Assembly (NCBI GenBank): GCA_023461275.1
Contig: JAEYMI010000040.1
Span: forward strand, 96,564 to 160,563
Source: Actinomycetes bacterium
GTDB taxonomy: Bacteria > Actinomycetota > Actinomycetes > Mycobacteriales > Mycobacteriaceae
Reading direction: 5' to 3'
DNA length: 64,000 nucleotides
The notes below the pieces were generated by a model. The model made no database searches, had not been told where the DNA came from, and saw only the letters and a list, made by a program, of their open reading frames with translations. The translations under genes and the position numbers were made by a program. This document shows positions 9,428 to 19,298 of the stretch, piece after piece. Within the stretch, counting starts at the first letter, position 1, and the number at the start of each line of letters is the position of its first letter.

Positions 9428-12400
9428 TCAGTCGCCGGCGGACAGGTCGATCGGCGCCCAGGTGACCGTGCGGCGCGAGACATTGTTCGCGTTCGTCGCG
9501 GTCGACGACGACGGTTTGACGCCACGACGGTCGAGAGCGTCCCACAGCCCCGCCAGAGCCCGTTCAGGATCGAGTTCGTATTCGGATTCACGAACCCGCC
9601 AGAACTCCCAGCCGCACCGTCGCAACTCCTGCTCTCGCTCCATCACCGAGCGGGCCTGCTCGCCGGTGGTGTGGAACTCGTCGCCATCGCATTCGACGGC
9701 CATCCGGGCATCATCTCCGGTCACCACGAGATCGATGGTGCGGTTGTTCACCATCACCTTCGGTGTGACGTGGTAGCCGCGGGACGCCAGCCGGTTGAAC
9801 ACCCGCTGCTCGAAGAGCGTCTCGAACGGCTCACGACGCTCGTTGTCGGGCACGTCGGTGGGCATCGGTTCGGTCAGCGCGCCCTGGTTGGCCAGCATGT
9901 AGCCCAGCAGCGACGCCCGCAAATCGTTGGCCCGCAACGAGTTCAACGGGATCGAGTGGAACAGCCACATCTGATCCATCGCCCGTGACGCGGCAACGTT
10001 GACCCGCCGCTGGGACTCGGCACGAGTCAGCGGTGCGATCGCTTCCGGATCGGAGACCACCATGGACAGGAACACCACATTGCGTTCGTCACCTTGGAAA
10101 TCCGGCGGGGTACCCACCCGGACACGTCGGGCACGCCACTGTTCATCGGTCATCGCCGCGCGTAGCCGCTCGCTGATCTCGTCGACCTGCTTGGTGCCCT
10201 GCATGACGATCACACCGAAGTCCAGGCCGTCGTAGGCGGGATCGCGCATGCAATCCACCACCGCGTTCGTAATCGCCTGCGCCTCGGTCTCATTCACCAG
10301 CCCGGCGCCGTTCCCAACGGCGGCCCCCTCGGGTACCTTCACCACCCTCAGCGGCGGCAACCGGTCGGCACCGTACTGCCGCACCGGAATCAGCGGCGCG
10401 CCCGAATAGAACTGCTGCGACGAGAACTCGATGATCTCCGGCACCGACCGGAAGTGCTCGCGTAGTCGGATGAGATGGCCGAACCTGCTGCGCAGCAACG
10501 AGAACAGACTCGAGCGCGGAGTGAGGCTGTCGCGCAGGTAATGCGGAAGATCCGGCAGATGCGAATCCAAACGGGCGAAGGCGTCGTCGAGCGTGATACC
10601 ACCGAGACCCACTGGCGCACACTGCTTGTCGTCGCCGACGACGATCACCCGAGGAGCCAGCCACAGCAGCAGCGAACTGGTGATGTCGGCCTGGCTCGCC
10701 TCGTCGACGATGACCACGTCGAAGCAGTTGTGGACCGGCGGCAGGGTTTCCACCACCTGGCTGATCGACATCACCCACACCGGCACCGCGGTTTGAGCTT
10801 GTTCCATCGCGTCGCGCGCGGCAGCCCGGAACCTGTTGGCGTGCTTGCCTGATCCCTTGCCCAGGTTGATCATGTGGTCGCGGAAGGACTGCAGCGCCTG
10901 GACCTGCCCGATGCTCATCCGGCTCAGACTGTTGCGCCACGCCAGGGCCGCCACCAGCGATGTGGTGAGCTGTGCGATATCGGCGTCGACCTCATCCAGT
11001 GAGCTCTGCAGCCGGGCCTCCGACGTGGGGTCGCTGCGTTGCTCGGCCCAACTGCGGGCGCGCCGCCAGTCCCACGCCTCGCGGACGTTGCGCAGACGCT
11101 CATTCCATGCCGAGTCGGCGGCGGTCAGCGCGAGTACCCGCGCAAACTCGGGGGCCTTGGCCCGCAGGCGAAGCGTCAGCAAGTCGGCCGCTGTCTGTTC
11201 CTCGAGCTCGGTCCGCGCCAGCCCCCAGTTCTGCCGGGCGGAGCGGATGGCATCGGCGTCGGCGTTGGCCAGTGCCGAGACCAAGGCATCGCCTTCCGGC
11301 GACGGACCCTTGTCGACCTCGGCCGACAACGCGTATGCACCCTCGGCGAGTTCCTGCTCGGCGAGCACGGCGTCGTTGGTGGCGGCGATGGCACCGGCCT
11401 GCACCGCCACGTCGGCGACCTCGGCGACGCTGCGCGGACGTGGGCCGCCGGGGCTGATCGCCTCGAGTTCCCGGATCAGATGGTCACGGCCCACCAACAG
11501 ATCCGACATCCAGGCGAGTTGATCGTCGAGTCGAACGAGTTGATTGAGTTGCGTCGACCGGCTGCCCGAGGTGTCCACCGGCACGTGCAGGTCGGCCAGC
11601 ACGCGCTGGACGGTGTGAATGGCGTCGAAGACGCTCAGGTGGTCGGCGACGAGACGCAGCGAGACGGCGTCGGTGGGCACTCGCCCATCGACGGTGGCAC
11701 GCACCCCGGATTCCTCGACCGCGCGTTGCTCCTCGGAACGCCGCACACGGCCTCGCCAGCGGCCGCCGGACTCCAGATAGTCCGCGGCGGCGTCGAACAG
11801 CGCCCCGGCGCCCGGGGTGACCCCGTCGACGACCACCGAGTGCGCTCCGAGCGCCCGATCGCGTGCGGCGGCCTCGGCGATGGCCGGCGAGAGCATGGTG
11901 ACCCGCGACCAGAGATGGCCCGCCTGCCCGGCGAGCAGACGGTTGGCCATGTCGACGATCGGCGGCGGGAAGGTCATCACCTCCGACGACGCCACCGCCA
12001 GGCGCTCACAGATGTCGCGGATGCGGACGAGTCGTTGGCTGTCGACACCCTGCAGGATCGACAGCAGTGATCCGCTGCCTGCCATCTTCTCGCGAGGACG
12101 TGCGTCGATGCGGGCGAGGATGCGCTCGAGGTCCACCGAATCGGGCAGATGGTGGAAGAGATCGGGTAGCCGTTGCCCCAGCCGTGCGGTGGACCCGCCG
12201 GTGCTGCGCAGCAGGTCCAGCAGCCGGATGAACTCCGGGACGTCCAACGGCGGGAACGCGCCGTCCAGCGGGCCGGGCAGCCAGCTGTACTGCGCCTCGC
12301 GGGCGTTGACCTGCCGCACGATCTCGGCAGCGGTGCCCTTGTACTCACCGGCCACCCACTCGTGGACGACGGTCTCCGATTCGCGCAGCGTCCACAGTTC

Positions 12401-13642
12401 GTGGAGTACGCGCTGACGCTTGATGAGCGCCTGCTCCCGTTTTGCCGTCAGATCGGCGATCTCGGCGTCGGCGATCCGTGGCTGAAAGGCGGACTTGCGT
12501 ACCGCAATGGCCTCCACGCCGGAAACGACCTCGTCGAAGTCGTCACGGGTGACATCGGCGATGGAGACCGCGAGCTCACGGATGGGTTCGGGCAGCATGT
12601 CCCGAACCACCCGCAGGGCCTGTGCCTTCTCGCTGACCACGAGAACGCGCTGCCCTTTGGCGAGCAGCGCTGCGGTGAGATTGGTGATCGTGTGCGTCTT
12701 GCCGGTACCCGGCGGGCCCTCGACCACCACGCCGGAGTCGACTCCGAGTTGGGTGAGGACGTCACGTTGCTCGACATTCGACGGCAGCGGATAAATCGCG
12801 TCACGCACCAGATCGACCGGCGAGGAAGCGTCCGAGTCGATCAGCGCGGCGACCCGGTCGTCGGCCTCGATGGGCTCCACGAGCTGCGCAAGGCCGATCG
12901 GTACCCGGAACGTGGGATCACGCAACTGGGTGATCATCGCGTCGTAGAACGCCAGGGACGAGGTGACGCTGCGGTTGCGCAATACCAGTGCCGGTCGCAT
13001 GTCGACCGACATGGTGACCTCTCGTGGGTCGACCTCGACGACCCGTACCCAGTCGTCGACCAGGTCGGCCACCTTGGACCCGATGAGGCTGGGCAGCTCG
13101 GTCATCTTTGCCCGCACCTTGACGGCATCACCGAGTTCGATGCCCTCGACGGGTGCCAGGAATCCGGTGTCGTGCACCATCGGCGCGGCGCCGGCGCCGA
13201 TGCTGACCCGGATGATGCCGGTCGCCGGTTCTCGATCGGCGACCACGCTCTGGGTCAGGAGGAACTCACGCGCCACCGGCACATCGGAACCCTCGACGTC
13301 CTGCACGGTCACCAGGGCATTGGCCAGCACCAGCTCGAGGTTCTCGGAGTTCTCATGCCATTCGTCGACGACATCGGAGAGCATCTGGTGGGCGGGGGCG
13401 TCGTGGGCAAGCTCGACGAGGACCTGCCCGGGCGCGGCCGACGCCCGTATCGGGATCGGCGCTGATCCGTCGGCGCCCTTGCCGAGCCAGAGCACGGCCG
13501 AGTGCTGGCCGATGTCGGTGACGATCTGCGACCGCGAGCGGACGAGTTCACGCAAGTAGGTCAGGAGGCGGATGACCTGATCGCGGCCACGCCGATCTGA
13601 CGGCACGGCGCCGTCGTGATCAGCATTGCTTGCATCAGCCAT
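9428..13642 (-). CDS. SF1 (Upf1/DNA2-like) helicase with C-terminal Vsr/DUF559-like nuclease
   Basis: A 1,404-residue protein with ATG at 13642. Residues 1-290 have no fold I recognise. A P-loop EGPPGTGKT lies near residue 310, and the Walker B box VIVDEASQAD with GDDKQ follows near 975-1000, giving the split SF1 arrangement with a long, mostly helical insertion between them. Later motifs (LREHFRS; VNVAASRA) complete the second RecA domain. The last 120 residues hold a restriction-endonuclease-like domain: TIDLVV, then VECDGDEFH, then an Arg/Glu-rich helix and WEFWRVRE, as in Vsr/DUF559/MTES_1575 proteins. From memory M. tuberculosis has a related large P-loop protein beside deaD (Rv1251c), so the position may be ancestral. 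A repair role and an antiviral role are both possible. Confidence 0.85.
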   Translation of the reverse strand: MADASNADHDGAVPSDRRGRDQVIRLLTYLRELVRSRSQIVTDIGQHSAVLWLGKGADGSAPIPIRASAAPGQVLVELAHDAPAHQMLSDVVDEWHENSENLELVLANALVTVQDVEGSDVPVAREFLLTQSVVADREPATGIIRVSIGAGAAPMVHDTGFLAPVEGIELGDAVKVRAKMTELPSLIGSKVADLVDDWVRVVEVDPREVTMSVDMRPALVLRNRSVTSSLAFYDAMITQLRDPTFRVPIGLAQLVEPIEADDRVAALIDSDASSPVDLVRDAIYPLPSNVEQRDVLTQLGVDSGVVVEGPPGTGKTHTITNLTAALLAKGQRVLVVSEKAQALRVVRDMLPEPIRELAVSIADVTRDDFDEVVSGVEAIAVRKSAFQPRIADAEIADLTAKREQALIKRQRVLHELWTLRESETVVHEWVAGEYKGTAAEIVRQVNAREAQYSWLPGPLDGAFPPLDVPEFIRLLDLLRSTGGSTARLGQRLPDLFHHLPDSVDLERILARIDARPREKMAGSGSLLSILQGVDSQRLVRIRDICERLAVASSEVMTFPPPIVDMANRLLAGQAGHLWSRVTMLSPAIAEAAARDRALGAHSVVVDGVTPGAGALFDAAADYLESGGRWRGRVRRSEEQRAVEESGVRATVDGRVPTDAVSLRLVADHLSVFDAIHTVQRVLADLHVPVDTSGSRSTQLNQLVRLDDQLAWMSDLLVGRDHLIRELEAISPGGPRPRSVAEVADVAVQAGAIAATNDAVLAEQELAEGAYALSAEVDKGPSPEGDALVSALANADADAIRSARQNWGLARTELEEQTAADLLTLRLRAKAPEFARVLALTAADSAWNERLRNVREAWDWRRARSWAEQRSDPTSEARLQSSLDEVDADIAQLTTSLVAALAWRNSLSRMSIGQVQALQSFRDHMINLGKGSGKHANRFRAAARDAMEQAQTAVPVWVMSISQVVETLPPVHNCFDVVIVDEASQADITSSLLLWLAPRVIVVGDDKQCAPVGLGGITLDDAFARLDSHLPDLPHYLRDSLTPRSSLFSLLRSRFGHLIRLREHFRSVPEIIEFSSQQFYSGAPLIPVRQYGADRLPPLRVVKVPEGAAVGNGAGLVNETEAQAITNAVVDCMRDPAYDGLDFGVIVMQGTKQVDEISERLRAAMTDEQWRARRVRVGTPPDFQGDERNVVFLSMVVSDPEAIAPLTRAESQRRVNVAASRAMDQMWLFHSIPLNSLRANDLRASLLGYMLANQGALTEPMPTDVPDNERREPFETLFEQRVFNRLASRGYHVTPKVMVNNRTIDLVVTGDDARMAVECDGDEFHTTGEQARSVMEREQELRRCGWEFWRVRESEYELDPERALAGLWDALDRRGVKPSSSTATNANNVSRRTVTWAPIDLSAGD

Positions 13643-13780
13643 CGTTAGTTGTCCCCTGTCCGTGGCCGAGGCCGCGTCGGGCCCCGGTCTGGATGTGGGA
13701 AGTACGCTACCAATCGCTGACCCGCTGGTCCGCGCGACGGCCCGATCAGTGCTGATCCGATCAGTTCGGACTCACCGATC

Positions 13781-14104
13781 TCAGAACGAGGCGACGCTGC
13801 GCAACGCAGGGAAACCGCCGTCGACGTAGTGGACGTTGGTGTACCCGAGCTCGGCGATCTGCTCGGCAATCCGGGCCGCCTCGGCCCGCACCGAGACCAC
13901 CGAGATCTCGGTGTCCCTGGTCTGTACGCACGTGGGCCGGGTACGTGCGAACAACTGGGTCACCTCACTCGGTTCGACGACGATCGCACCGGGCACGCTG
14001 CCCTGGTGACGTACTACCTGCGGCCGCGCGTCGACGACCACTCCTTCTCCACTCGCGGTGTGCGCCAACACATCTGCCGCCGAGATCGAACTCACCACTG
14101 ACAC
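13781..14104 (-). CDS. Rhodanese-like domain protein, catalytic Cys absent
   Basis: A 107-residue single rhodanese domain with a GTG start at 14104 and AGGAATGG upstream. The family landmarks are present: an N-terminal DAR motif, a HQGSVPGAIVV block, and a C-terminal GYTNVHYVDGG. The active-site loop, normally Cys-x-x-Gly-x-Arg, reads VVSVRAEAAR, so the sulfur-carrying cysteine is replaced and the loop is short. It is therefore unlikely to transfer sulfur and may act as a binding or regulatory domain. The next gene on the strand is the large helicase, 138 bp downstream; co-transcription is possible but unproven. Confidence 0.8.
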   Translation of the reverse strand: MSVVSSISAADVLAHTASGEGVVVDARPQVVRHQGSVPGAIVVEPSEVTQLFARTRPTCVQTRDTEISVVSVRAEAARIAEQIAELGYTNVHYVDGGFPALRSVASF

Positions 14105-14331
14105 TGGTGATCACCATTCCTGTATCGAACCTGGTTGCGGCCCGACGCCAGCCCTACAGGCTGAGTCGTCCCGCACTTACTGCGGTGGGACCGGTTGAAA
14201 AGTTCAGACGCGTACGGCGCGTTAACGCCGGTCCCCCTGACCAGATATCGCGAACCCCCGTTAAAAGGTTACGGAATTATCTCGATCTGACAAGTCCCGT
14301 CCCATCCGGAACGAAAACCAGGGCGATTCGG

Positions 14332-16083
14332 CTAGCCGCGACCGCGGCCCGCCACCCGGGGGCTGGGACGTTTGCCCCAGCTATCACCCTTCTTGTGGTG
14401 ACCGTCGCGGCCGTAACTCTTGCCGCCACCACGACGACCGCCCCGGCTTCCGGGCGGCCCCAGGTCTTTGACGATGTCGATGGGGTTCTTGCCGATCTTC
14501 GTGTGGCGAAGCCGTTCGAGGGTGTCGCGGTCGAGGTCGGCGGGCAGCTCAACGAGGCTGAAGTCGTCGCGGATGCTGATGTTGCCGAAATCGCCGCGGG
14601 TCAAACCGCCTTCGTTGGCTATCGCGCCGACGATCGCACCGGGGTTCACCTTGTGCTTGCGACCGACCGCGATGCGATACGTGGCAAAGCTCCCACCACC
14701 GCCGCGAGGTGCGCGTTCGGCCCGGGCCGGGCGCTCCGAGGCGGGCGGATCCGGTGACATCAGGAACCCGCCGTCGCGTGTTTCCAGGGCCAGCGCCGCG
14801 GCGATGTCGGCCATCGTCACGTCGTTGTCGCGGGCGTAGTCCTCGACGAGCTTGCGGAACATGTCGAGGTTGTCCGAGCCGAGGTTCTCGGTGATCGAGT
14901 CGGCGAACTTGGCGACGCGTTGCGCGTTGACGTCGTCGACACTGGGCAGACCGATCTCGGTCAACGTCGATCGCGTCGCGCGTTCGATCGCGCGCAGCAG
15001 GTGGCGCTCACGCGGCGACACGAAGAGCAGCGCGTTACCCGACCGGCCGGCGCGGCCGGTGCGTCCGATGCGATGCACGTAGGACTCGGTGTCGTGCGGG
15101 ATGTCGTAGTTGACGACGTGGGAGATCCGGTCGACGTCGAGTCCGCGGGCGGCGACATCAGTCGCGACGAGGATGTCGATCTGGCCGTTCTTGAGCTGGT
15201 TGATCGTGCGCTCGCGTTGCGCCTGCGCCATGTCGCCATTGATCGCCACCGCAGAGAATCCGCGGGCGCGCAACTTCTCGGCGAGCTCCTCGGTACCGGA
15301 CTTGGTCCGCACGAACACGATCATCGCGTCGAAGGTTTCGACCTCCAGGAAGCGGGTCAACGCGTCGAGCTTGCGCTGGTGAGAGACCTGCAAATAACGC
15401 TGGGTGATGTTCTGGGCGGTCGCCGTCTTGGATTTGACCGTGATTTCCTCGGCGTCGTTCAGATAACGCTGCGCCAGGCGGCGGATGGCGCTGGGCATCG
15501 TCGCCGAGAACAGCGCGACCTGCTTGGAGTCCGGTGTCTCGGCCAGAATCCGTTCGACGTCCTCGGCGAACCCCATGGTCAGCATCTCGTCGGCCTCGTC
15601 GAGTACCAGGAACGAGAGTTCGGAGATGTCGAGGGTGCCACGGTCGAGGTGGTCGATCACGCGGCCGGGCGTTCCGACGATCACCTGAGCGCCACGCTTG
15701 AGCCCGGCCAGCTGTACGCCGTAGCTCTGGCCACCGTAGATCGGCAGCACGCGGACGCCGGGCAGGTGCGAGGAGTAGCGGCCGAAGGCCTCCGAGACCT
15801 GCAAGGCCAGCTCGCGGGTGGGCGCGAGCACCAACGCTTGCGGCTTCTTGGCCGATGCGTCGATCCGCGACAGGATCGGGATCGCGAAAGCCGCAGTCTT
15901 ACCGGTGCCGGTCTGCGCGAGGCCGACCACGTCCCGTCCGGCCATCAGTGGTGGAATCGTCGCCGCCTGAATCGGCGACGGTGTCTCATAGCCGACATCG
16001 CTGATTGCTTCGCGGACCTCCGGCGCGATGTCGAGGTCGTCGAAGCTCACCTCGGCGTCGGAGTTCGGGGTGCTCTCGGTCAT
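14332..16083 (-). CDS. deaD: DEAD-box ATP-dependent RNA helicase DeaD/CsdA
   Basis: A 583-residue protein with ATG at 16083. It shows the Q motif (GYETPSPIQ), Walker A AQTGTGKT, DEAD (VLDEADEM), SAT, and the C-terminal helicase box HRIGRTGRAGR. A DbpA-type RNA-binding domain follows (about residues 470-545), then a basic Gly/Arg/Lys-rich tail typical of actinobacterial DeaD proteins, which anchors the enzyme to structured RNA. The expected role is unwinding RNA during ribosome assembly and mRNA turnover, notably in the cold. It is transcribed away from fadD15; the 248-bp gap between them (16084-16331) must carry both promoters. Confidence 0.96.
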   Translation of the reverse strand: MTESTPNSDAEVSFDDLDIAPEVREAISDVGYETPSPIQAATIPPLMAGRDVVGLAQTGTGKTAAFAIPILSRIDASAKKPQALVLAPTRELALQVSEAFGRYSSHLPGVRVLPIYGGQSYGVQLAGLKRGAQVIVGTPGRVIDHLDRGTLDISELSFLVLDEADEMLTMGFAEDVERILAETPDSKQVALFSATMPSAIRRLAQRYLNDAEEITVKSKTATAQNITQRYLQVSHQRKLDALTRFLEVETFDAMIVFVRTKSGTEELAEKLRARGFSAVAINGDMAQAQRERTINQLKNGQIDILVATDVAARGLDVDRISHVVNYDIPHDTESYVHRIGRTGRAGRSGNALLFVSPRERHLLRAIERATRSTLTEIGLPSVDDVNAQRVAKFADSITENLGSDNLDMFRKLVEDYARDNDVTMADIAAALALETRDGGFLMSPDPPASERPARAERAPRGGGGSFATYRIAVGRKHKVNPGAIVGAIANEGGLTRGDFGNISIRDDFSLVELPADLDRDTLERLRHTKIGKNPIDIVKDLGPPGSRGGRRGGGKSYGRDGHHKKGDSWGKRPSPRVAGRGRG

Positions 16084-16331
16084 GTCGTGCGCATCTCATT
16101 CATCAAGGACAACTCTAATCCGCGCGACCCCGATGAGCTGAATTCTCGCCGACGGCGTGGCCGGTGAATCGGCCACGAAGCCACGTCGGGTGGCCGATCC
16201 CATCGACGCCCATCGGTGTGATGTAGATAACTAACCCCTGGTACTGTCGGTCACACTCAAGTGCTCATCACCTACTCGGGGGCTGAGCGTGTGATGTCCG
16301 TTATTTCCGCTTCTCCCCACTGGAGCCAGGC

Positions 16332-18116
16332 ATGCAACAGTATTCGACTCCTCCCAACCAAACGATCGAAGACAAGGCCACCACTGTCGACTCGATCCTG
16401 CGTTACCGCACCGAACGGCCGACGATGCCGTTGCTCAAGAAGCGGGCCGATGGTCACTGGGTGACCGTCACGGCCAAACATTTCGCCGATGAGGTAGACG
16501 CCGTCGCCAAGGGACTCATCGCCTCCGGAATCAACCCGGGTGATCGAGTCGCGATCCTGAGTTCCACCCGTTACGAGTGGACCGTCCTGGACTACGCGAT
16601 CTGGCGCGCGGGCGCGGTCACCGTTGCGATCTACGAGACGTCGGCACCCGATCAGGTCGAATGGATTCTCCACGACTCGGCCACCACGATGCTGATCGTC
16701 GAGAACGGGACGCAGTTGTCCCACCATCAGCAGGTCATCGACAACGCTCCGGAGCTGCGCGAAACCCTGGTCATCGCCAACGGCGCCCTGACCACCCTGA
16801 CCGAGCGGGGCGCCGCGGTCGGTGACGAAGAACTCGATTCACGCCACGCCAACGCACTCTCCTCCGACGCCGCGACACTGATCTACACCTCGGGTACCAC
16901 CGGACGCCCCAAGGGCGTGGTGCTGACCCACGCCAACTTCCTCGCCGAATGCGCCGCGGCACGCGACGCCGTCGGGGCCGGGCTGGTCGAGGGGAAGTCG
17001 ACGCTGCTGTTCCTGCCGCTGGCGCACGTCTTCGCCCGCGTGATCGCGGTCGGCTGCATGGAGAACGGGGTGATCCTCGGGCACACCAACGACATCCCCA
17101 ATCTCGTGGCCGATCTCGGAGTGTTCAAACCCGACTACGTGCTCTCGGTTCCGCGCGTCTTCGAGAAGGTCTTCAACTCGGCCAAGCAGAAGGCCTACGA
17201 CGGCGGCAAGGGCGCGATCTTCGACCGGGCCGCGCAGACCGCCATCGACTACAGCCGATCGCTGGAGAACGGCGGGGCGGGCCTGAGTCTCAAGCTCAAG
17301 CACGCCGTCTTCGACAAGCTGGTCTACGGCAAGTTGCGTGACGCGCTCGGCGGCAACTGCGAGGGCGCGATCTCCGGCGGTGCACCGCTCGGGGAACGCC
17401 TCGGGCACTTCTTCCGTGGCGCGGGCATCCCGGTCTATGAGGGCTATGGCCTGTCGGAGACAACCGCGGCGGTAACGGCGAACAACGAGGACCACCAGAA
17501 GGTCGGGTCCGTTGGTCGCCCGGTGCCCGGCGTGACCGTCGCCATCGCCGAGGACGGCGAGGTGCTTCTGAAGGGTCCGGTGGTCTTCAACGGCTACTGG
17601 CACAACGATCAGGCCAGCGGCGAGGCCATCCGGGATGGCTGGTTCCACACCGGCGATATCGGCCGCCTCGATGACGGCTATCTGTTCATCACCGGCCGCA
17701 AGAAGGAACTCATCGTCACCGCGGGCGGCAAGAACGTCTCCCCGGCGCCACTCGAGGACTCGATCCGCGCACATCCGCTGGTGAGCCAGTGCCTGGTGGT
17801 CGGAGATAACAAGCCGTTCATCGCCGCGCTCGTCACGCTGGATCCCGAGGCGCTGCCCGGTTGGCTCGAACGCCACGAGCTGCCGGCCGACACCCCGCTG
17901 AGCGAGCTGGCGACCAACGAAAAGATCCGTGCCGAGATCGACCAGGCCGTCAACGACGCTAACCACAAGGTGTCCAAGGCAGAGGCGATCAAGAAGTTCG
18001 CCATTCTGGACACCGACTTCACCATCGAGAGCGGTGAGCTCACACCGACAATGAAGTTGAAGCGCAACGTGATTCACGAGTCGTACCAGAACGCCATCGT
18101 CGACCTCTACAGCTGA
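16332..18116 (+). CDS. fadD15: Long-chain fatty acid-CoA ligase, FadD15-type
   Basis: A 594-residue ANL-superfamily enzyme with ATG at 16332 and GGAG 7 nt upstream. It activates fatty acids as acyl-AMP and then forms acyl-CoA. Visible motifs are the AMP-binding P-loop YTSGTTGRPKG, the GYGLSETT substrate/AMP loop, GWFHTGDIG, GRKKELIVTAGGKNVSP containing the hinge region, and the C-terminal catalytic Lys region TPTMKLKR. Length and motif spacing match mycobacterial FadD15. It is followed by a strong hairpin and is probably monocistronic. Confidence 0.93.
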   Translation: MQQYSTPPNQTIEDKATTVDSILRYRTERPTMPLLKKRADGHWVTVTAKHFADEVDAVAKGLIASGINPGDRVAILSSTRYEWTVLDYAIWRAGAVTVAIYETSAPDQVEWILHDSATTMLIVENGTQLSHHQQVIDNAPELRETLVIANGALTTLTERGAAVGDEELDSRHANALSSDAATLIYTSGTTGRPKGVVLTHANFLAECAAARDAVGAGLVEGKSTLLFLPLAHVFARVIAVGCMENGVILGHTNDIPNLVADLGVFKPDYVLSVPRVFEKVFNSAKQKAYDGGKGAIFDRAAQTAIDYSRSLENGGAGLSLKLKHAVFDKLVYGKLRDALGGNCEGAISGGAPLGERLGHFFRGAGIPVYEGYGLSETTAAVTANNEDHQKVGSVGRPVPGVTVAIAEDGEVLLKGPVVFNGYWHNDQASGEAIRDGWFHTGDIGRLDDGYLFITGRKKELIVTAGGKNVSPAPLEDSIRAHPLVSQCLVVGDNKPFIAALVTLDPEALPGWLERHELPADTPLSELATNEKIRAEIDQAVNDANHKVSKAEAIKKFAILDTDFTIESGELTPTMKLKRNVIHESYQNAIVDLYS

Positions 18117-18125
18117 TCGACGCAC

Positions 18126-18160
18126 GGCTCCCCGCGGTATCGCCATCGCTGCGGGGAGCC
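18126..18160 (+). terminator. Hairpin downstream of fadD15
   Basis: A perfect 10-bp inverted repeat: GGCTCCCCGC at 18126-18135 pairs with GCGGGGAGCC at 18151-18160 across a 15-nt loop. It starts 9 bp after the fadD15 stop. It lacks a T tract, as most actinobacterial intrinsic terminators do. The next gene starts 16 bp later. Confidence 0.7.
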
Positions 18161-18176
18161 GGTAGCGTCACGCGTC

Positions 18177-19298
18177 GTGAAACGTGACCTCGCGATCGAT
18201 GCGGCCCGGGGGCTGGCGATCTGGAGCATGGTCACCGCGCACTTCGCGCTCGGTTCCCGCATCGCCGAGCCGACCCATAGCTTCCCCTACGTCGACGGCA
18301 TGTCGGCATTTGTGTTGCTCTCCGGCGTCGTGCTGGGTCTGGTGCATCACCGTTGGATCGAGCGTCACTCGCTGGGTTACTCGTATTGGCGCCTGACCAA
18401 GCGGCTGGCCGTGCTGTACCTCTGCCAGCTGAGCATCGCGCTGGTGGCGGTAGCAGCCGCCTTCGCCGGCCATCGATGGTTGACACTGCTGCGTCCGGTA
18501 CGTGATTGGCCGGACGGCATCTGGCGCTCGATCACCATGTCCTACCTGCCCAGCGGCGGCAACATTCTGCTGCTCTACCTGGTCTTGATGGCCTCGGCCT
18601 ATGCGCTGTTCCCCATCCTGCGAGCCGGGCGTTGGCGGCTGGTCATAGGCGCATCGGTAGGGCTGTACCTCGTCTCGCAGGTCTGCCCACCGGACTGGTT
18701 CTACCTGACCGCCGACATGACCGCGCCGCGCATCCAGAACTGGGCGGCATGGCAGATTCTGTTCATCCCGGCGCTCGTCGTCGGATGGAACTGGGACCGG
18801 TGGCGGATCGCCGAGCGCATCGACGCGTATCTGCCGTGGCTGGTGCTCGCCGCCCTCGGCGTCGGAGTCGGCTTTCACCTGGTGATCGATACCGGGCCAC
18901 TCGCCGCATCCGAACCGTGGTTCGCCGACAAACTGGACTTCCGGCCGGCACGCGCGATCGGCGCATGGGTGGCCATCCCGGCCGTCTACGGCGTATTGCG
19001 GTTTGTGCTCGCCAGAATCGACGACGCCTGGTTGCGACCGTTGTTGATGACCGGTGCCCGTAGCATCGATTCCTATGTCATCCAGGCGATCGCGCTGGTC
19101 ATCGTGCCCATCCACCTGGTCCACCGACCCTGGTCGGAGGCCGACATGATCATCGCGGTGGCGATGGTGTTCGGTACCTGCTGGGTGTGGGCGGAGTTCC
19201 GGGAGGCGTTCGGCATCGACAAACTTCACCGCCTGCCGATCCTCGTGGCCGACGCCATGACCCGGCGCCGGAGCCCGTCCGCGGCGTCAACGGCATGA
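18177..19298 (+). CDS. OpgC-like multi-pass membrane acyltransferase family protein
   Basis: A 373-residue integral membrane protein with about ten hydrophobic segments and a GTG start at 18177. The N-terminus RDLAIDAARGLAIWSMVTAH matches the OpgC/acyltransferase-3 opening (Asp, Arg-Gly, His in the first helix), and the next helix has the usual DGMSAFVLLSG block. OpgC in Proteobacteria succinylates osmoregulated glucans; here the acceptor is unknown and could be a cell-envelope glycan or lipid. Its stop overlaps the start of the PLP enzyme as ATGA, so the two are likely translationally coupled. Confidence 0.75.
   Translation: MKRDLAIDAARGLAIWSMVTAHFALGSRIAEPTHSFPYVDGMSAFVLLSGVVLGLVHHRWIERHSLGYSYWRLTKRLAVLYLCQLSIALVAVAAAFAGHRWLTLLRPVRDWPDGIWRSITMSYLPSGGNILLLYLVLMASAYALFPILRAGRWRLVIGASVGLYLVSQVCPPDWFYLTADMTAPRIQNWAAWQILFIPALVVGWNWDRWRIAERIDAYLPWLVLAALGVGVGFHLVIDTGPLAASEPWFADKLDFRPARAIGAWVAIPAVYGVLRFVLARIDDAWLRPLLMTGARSIDSYVIQAIALVIVPIHLVHRPWSEADMIIAVAMVFGTCWVWAEFREAFGIDKLHRLPILVADAMTRRRSPSAASTA

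Noticed and set aside
8621..13642. Sirtuin plus helicase as a defence island (DSR-type)
   Set aside because: The sirtuin is a plain SIRT5-type enzyme paired with a HIT gene and convergent with the helicase; no SIR2-effector architecture or mobile gene is present.
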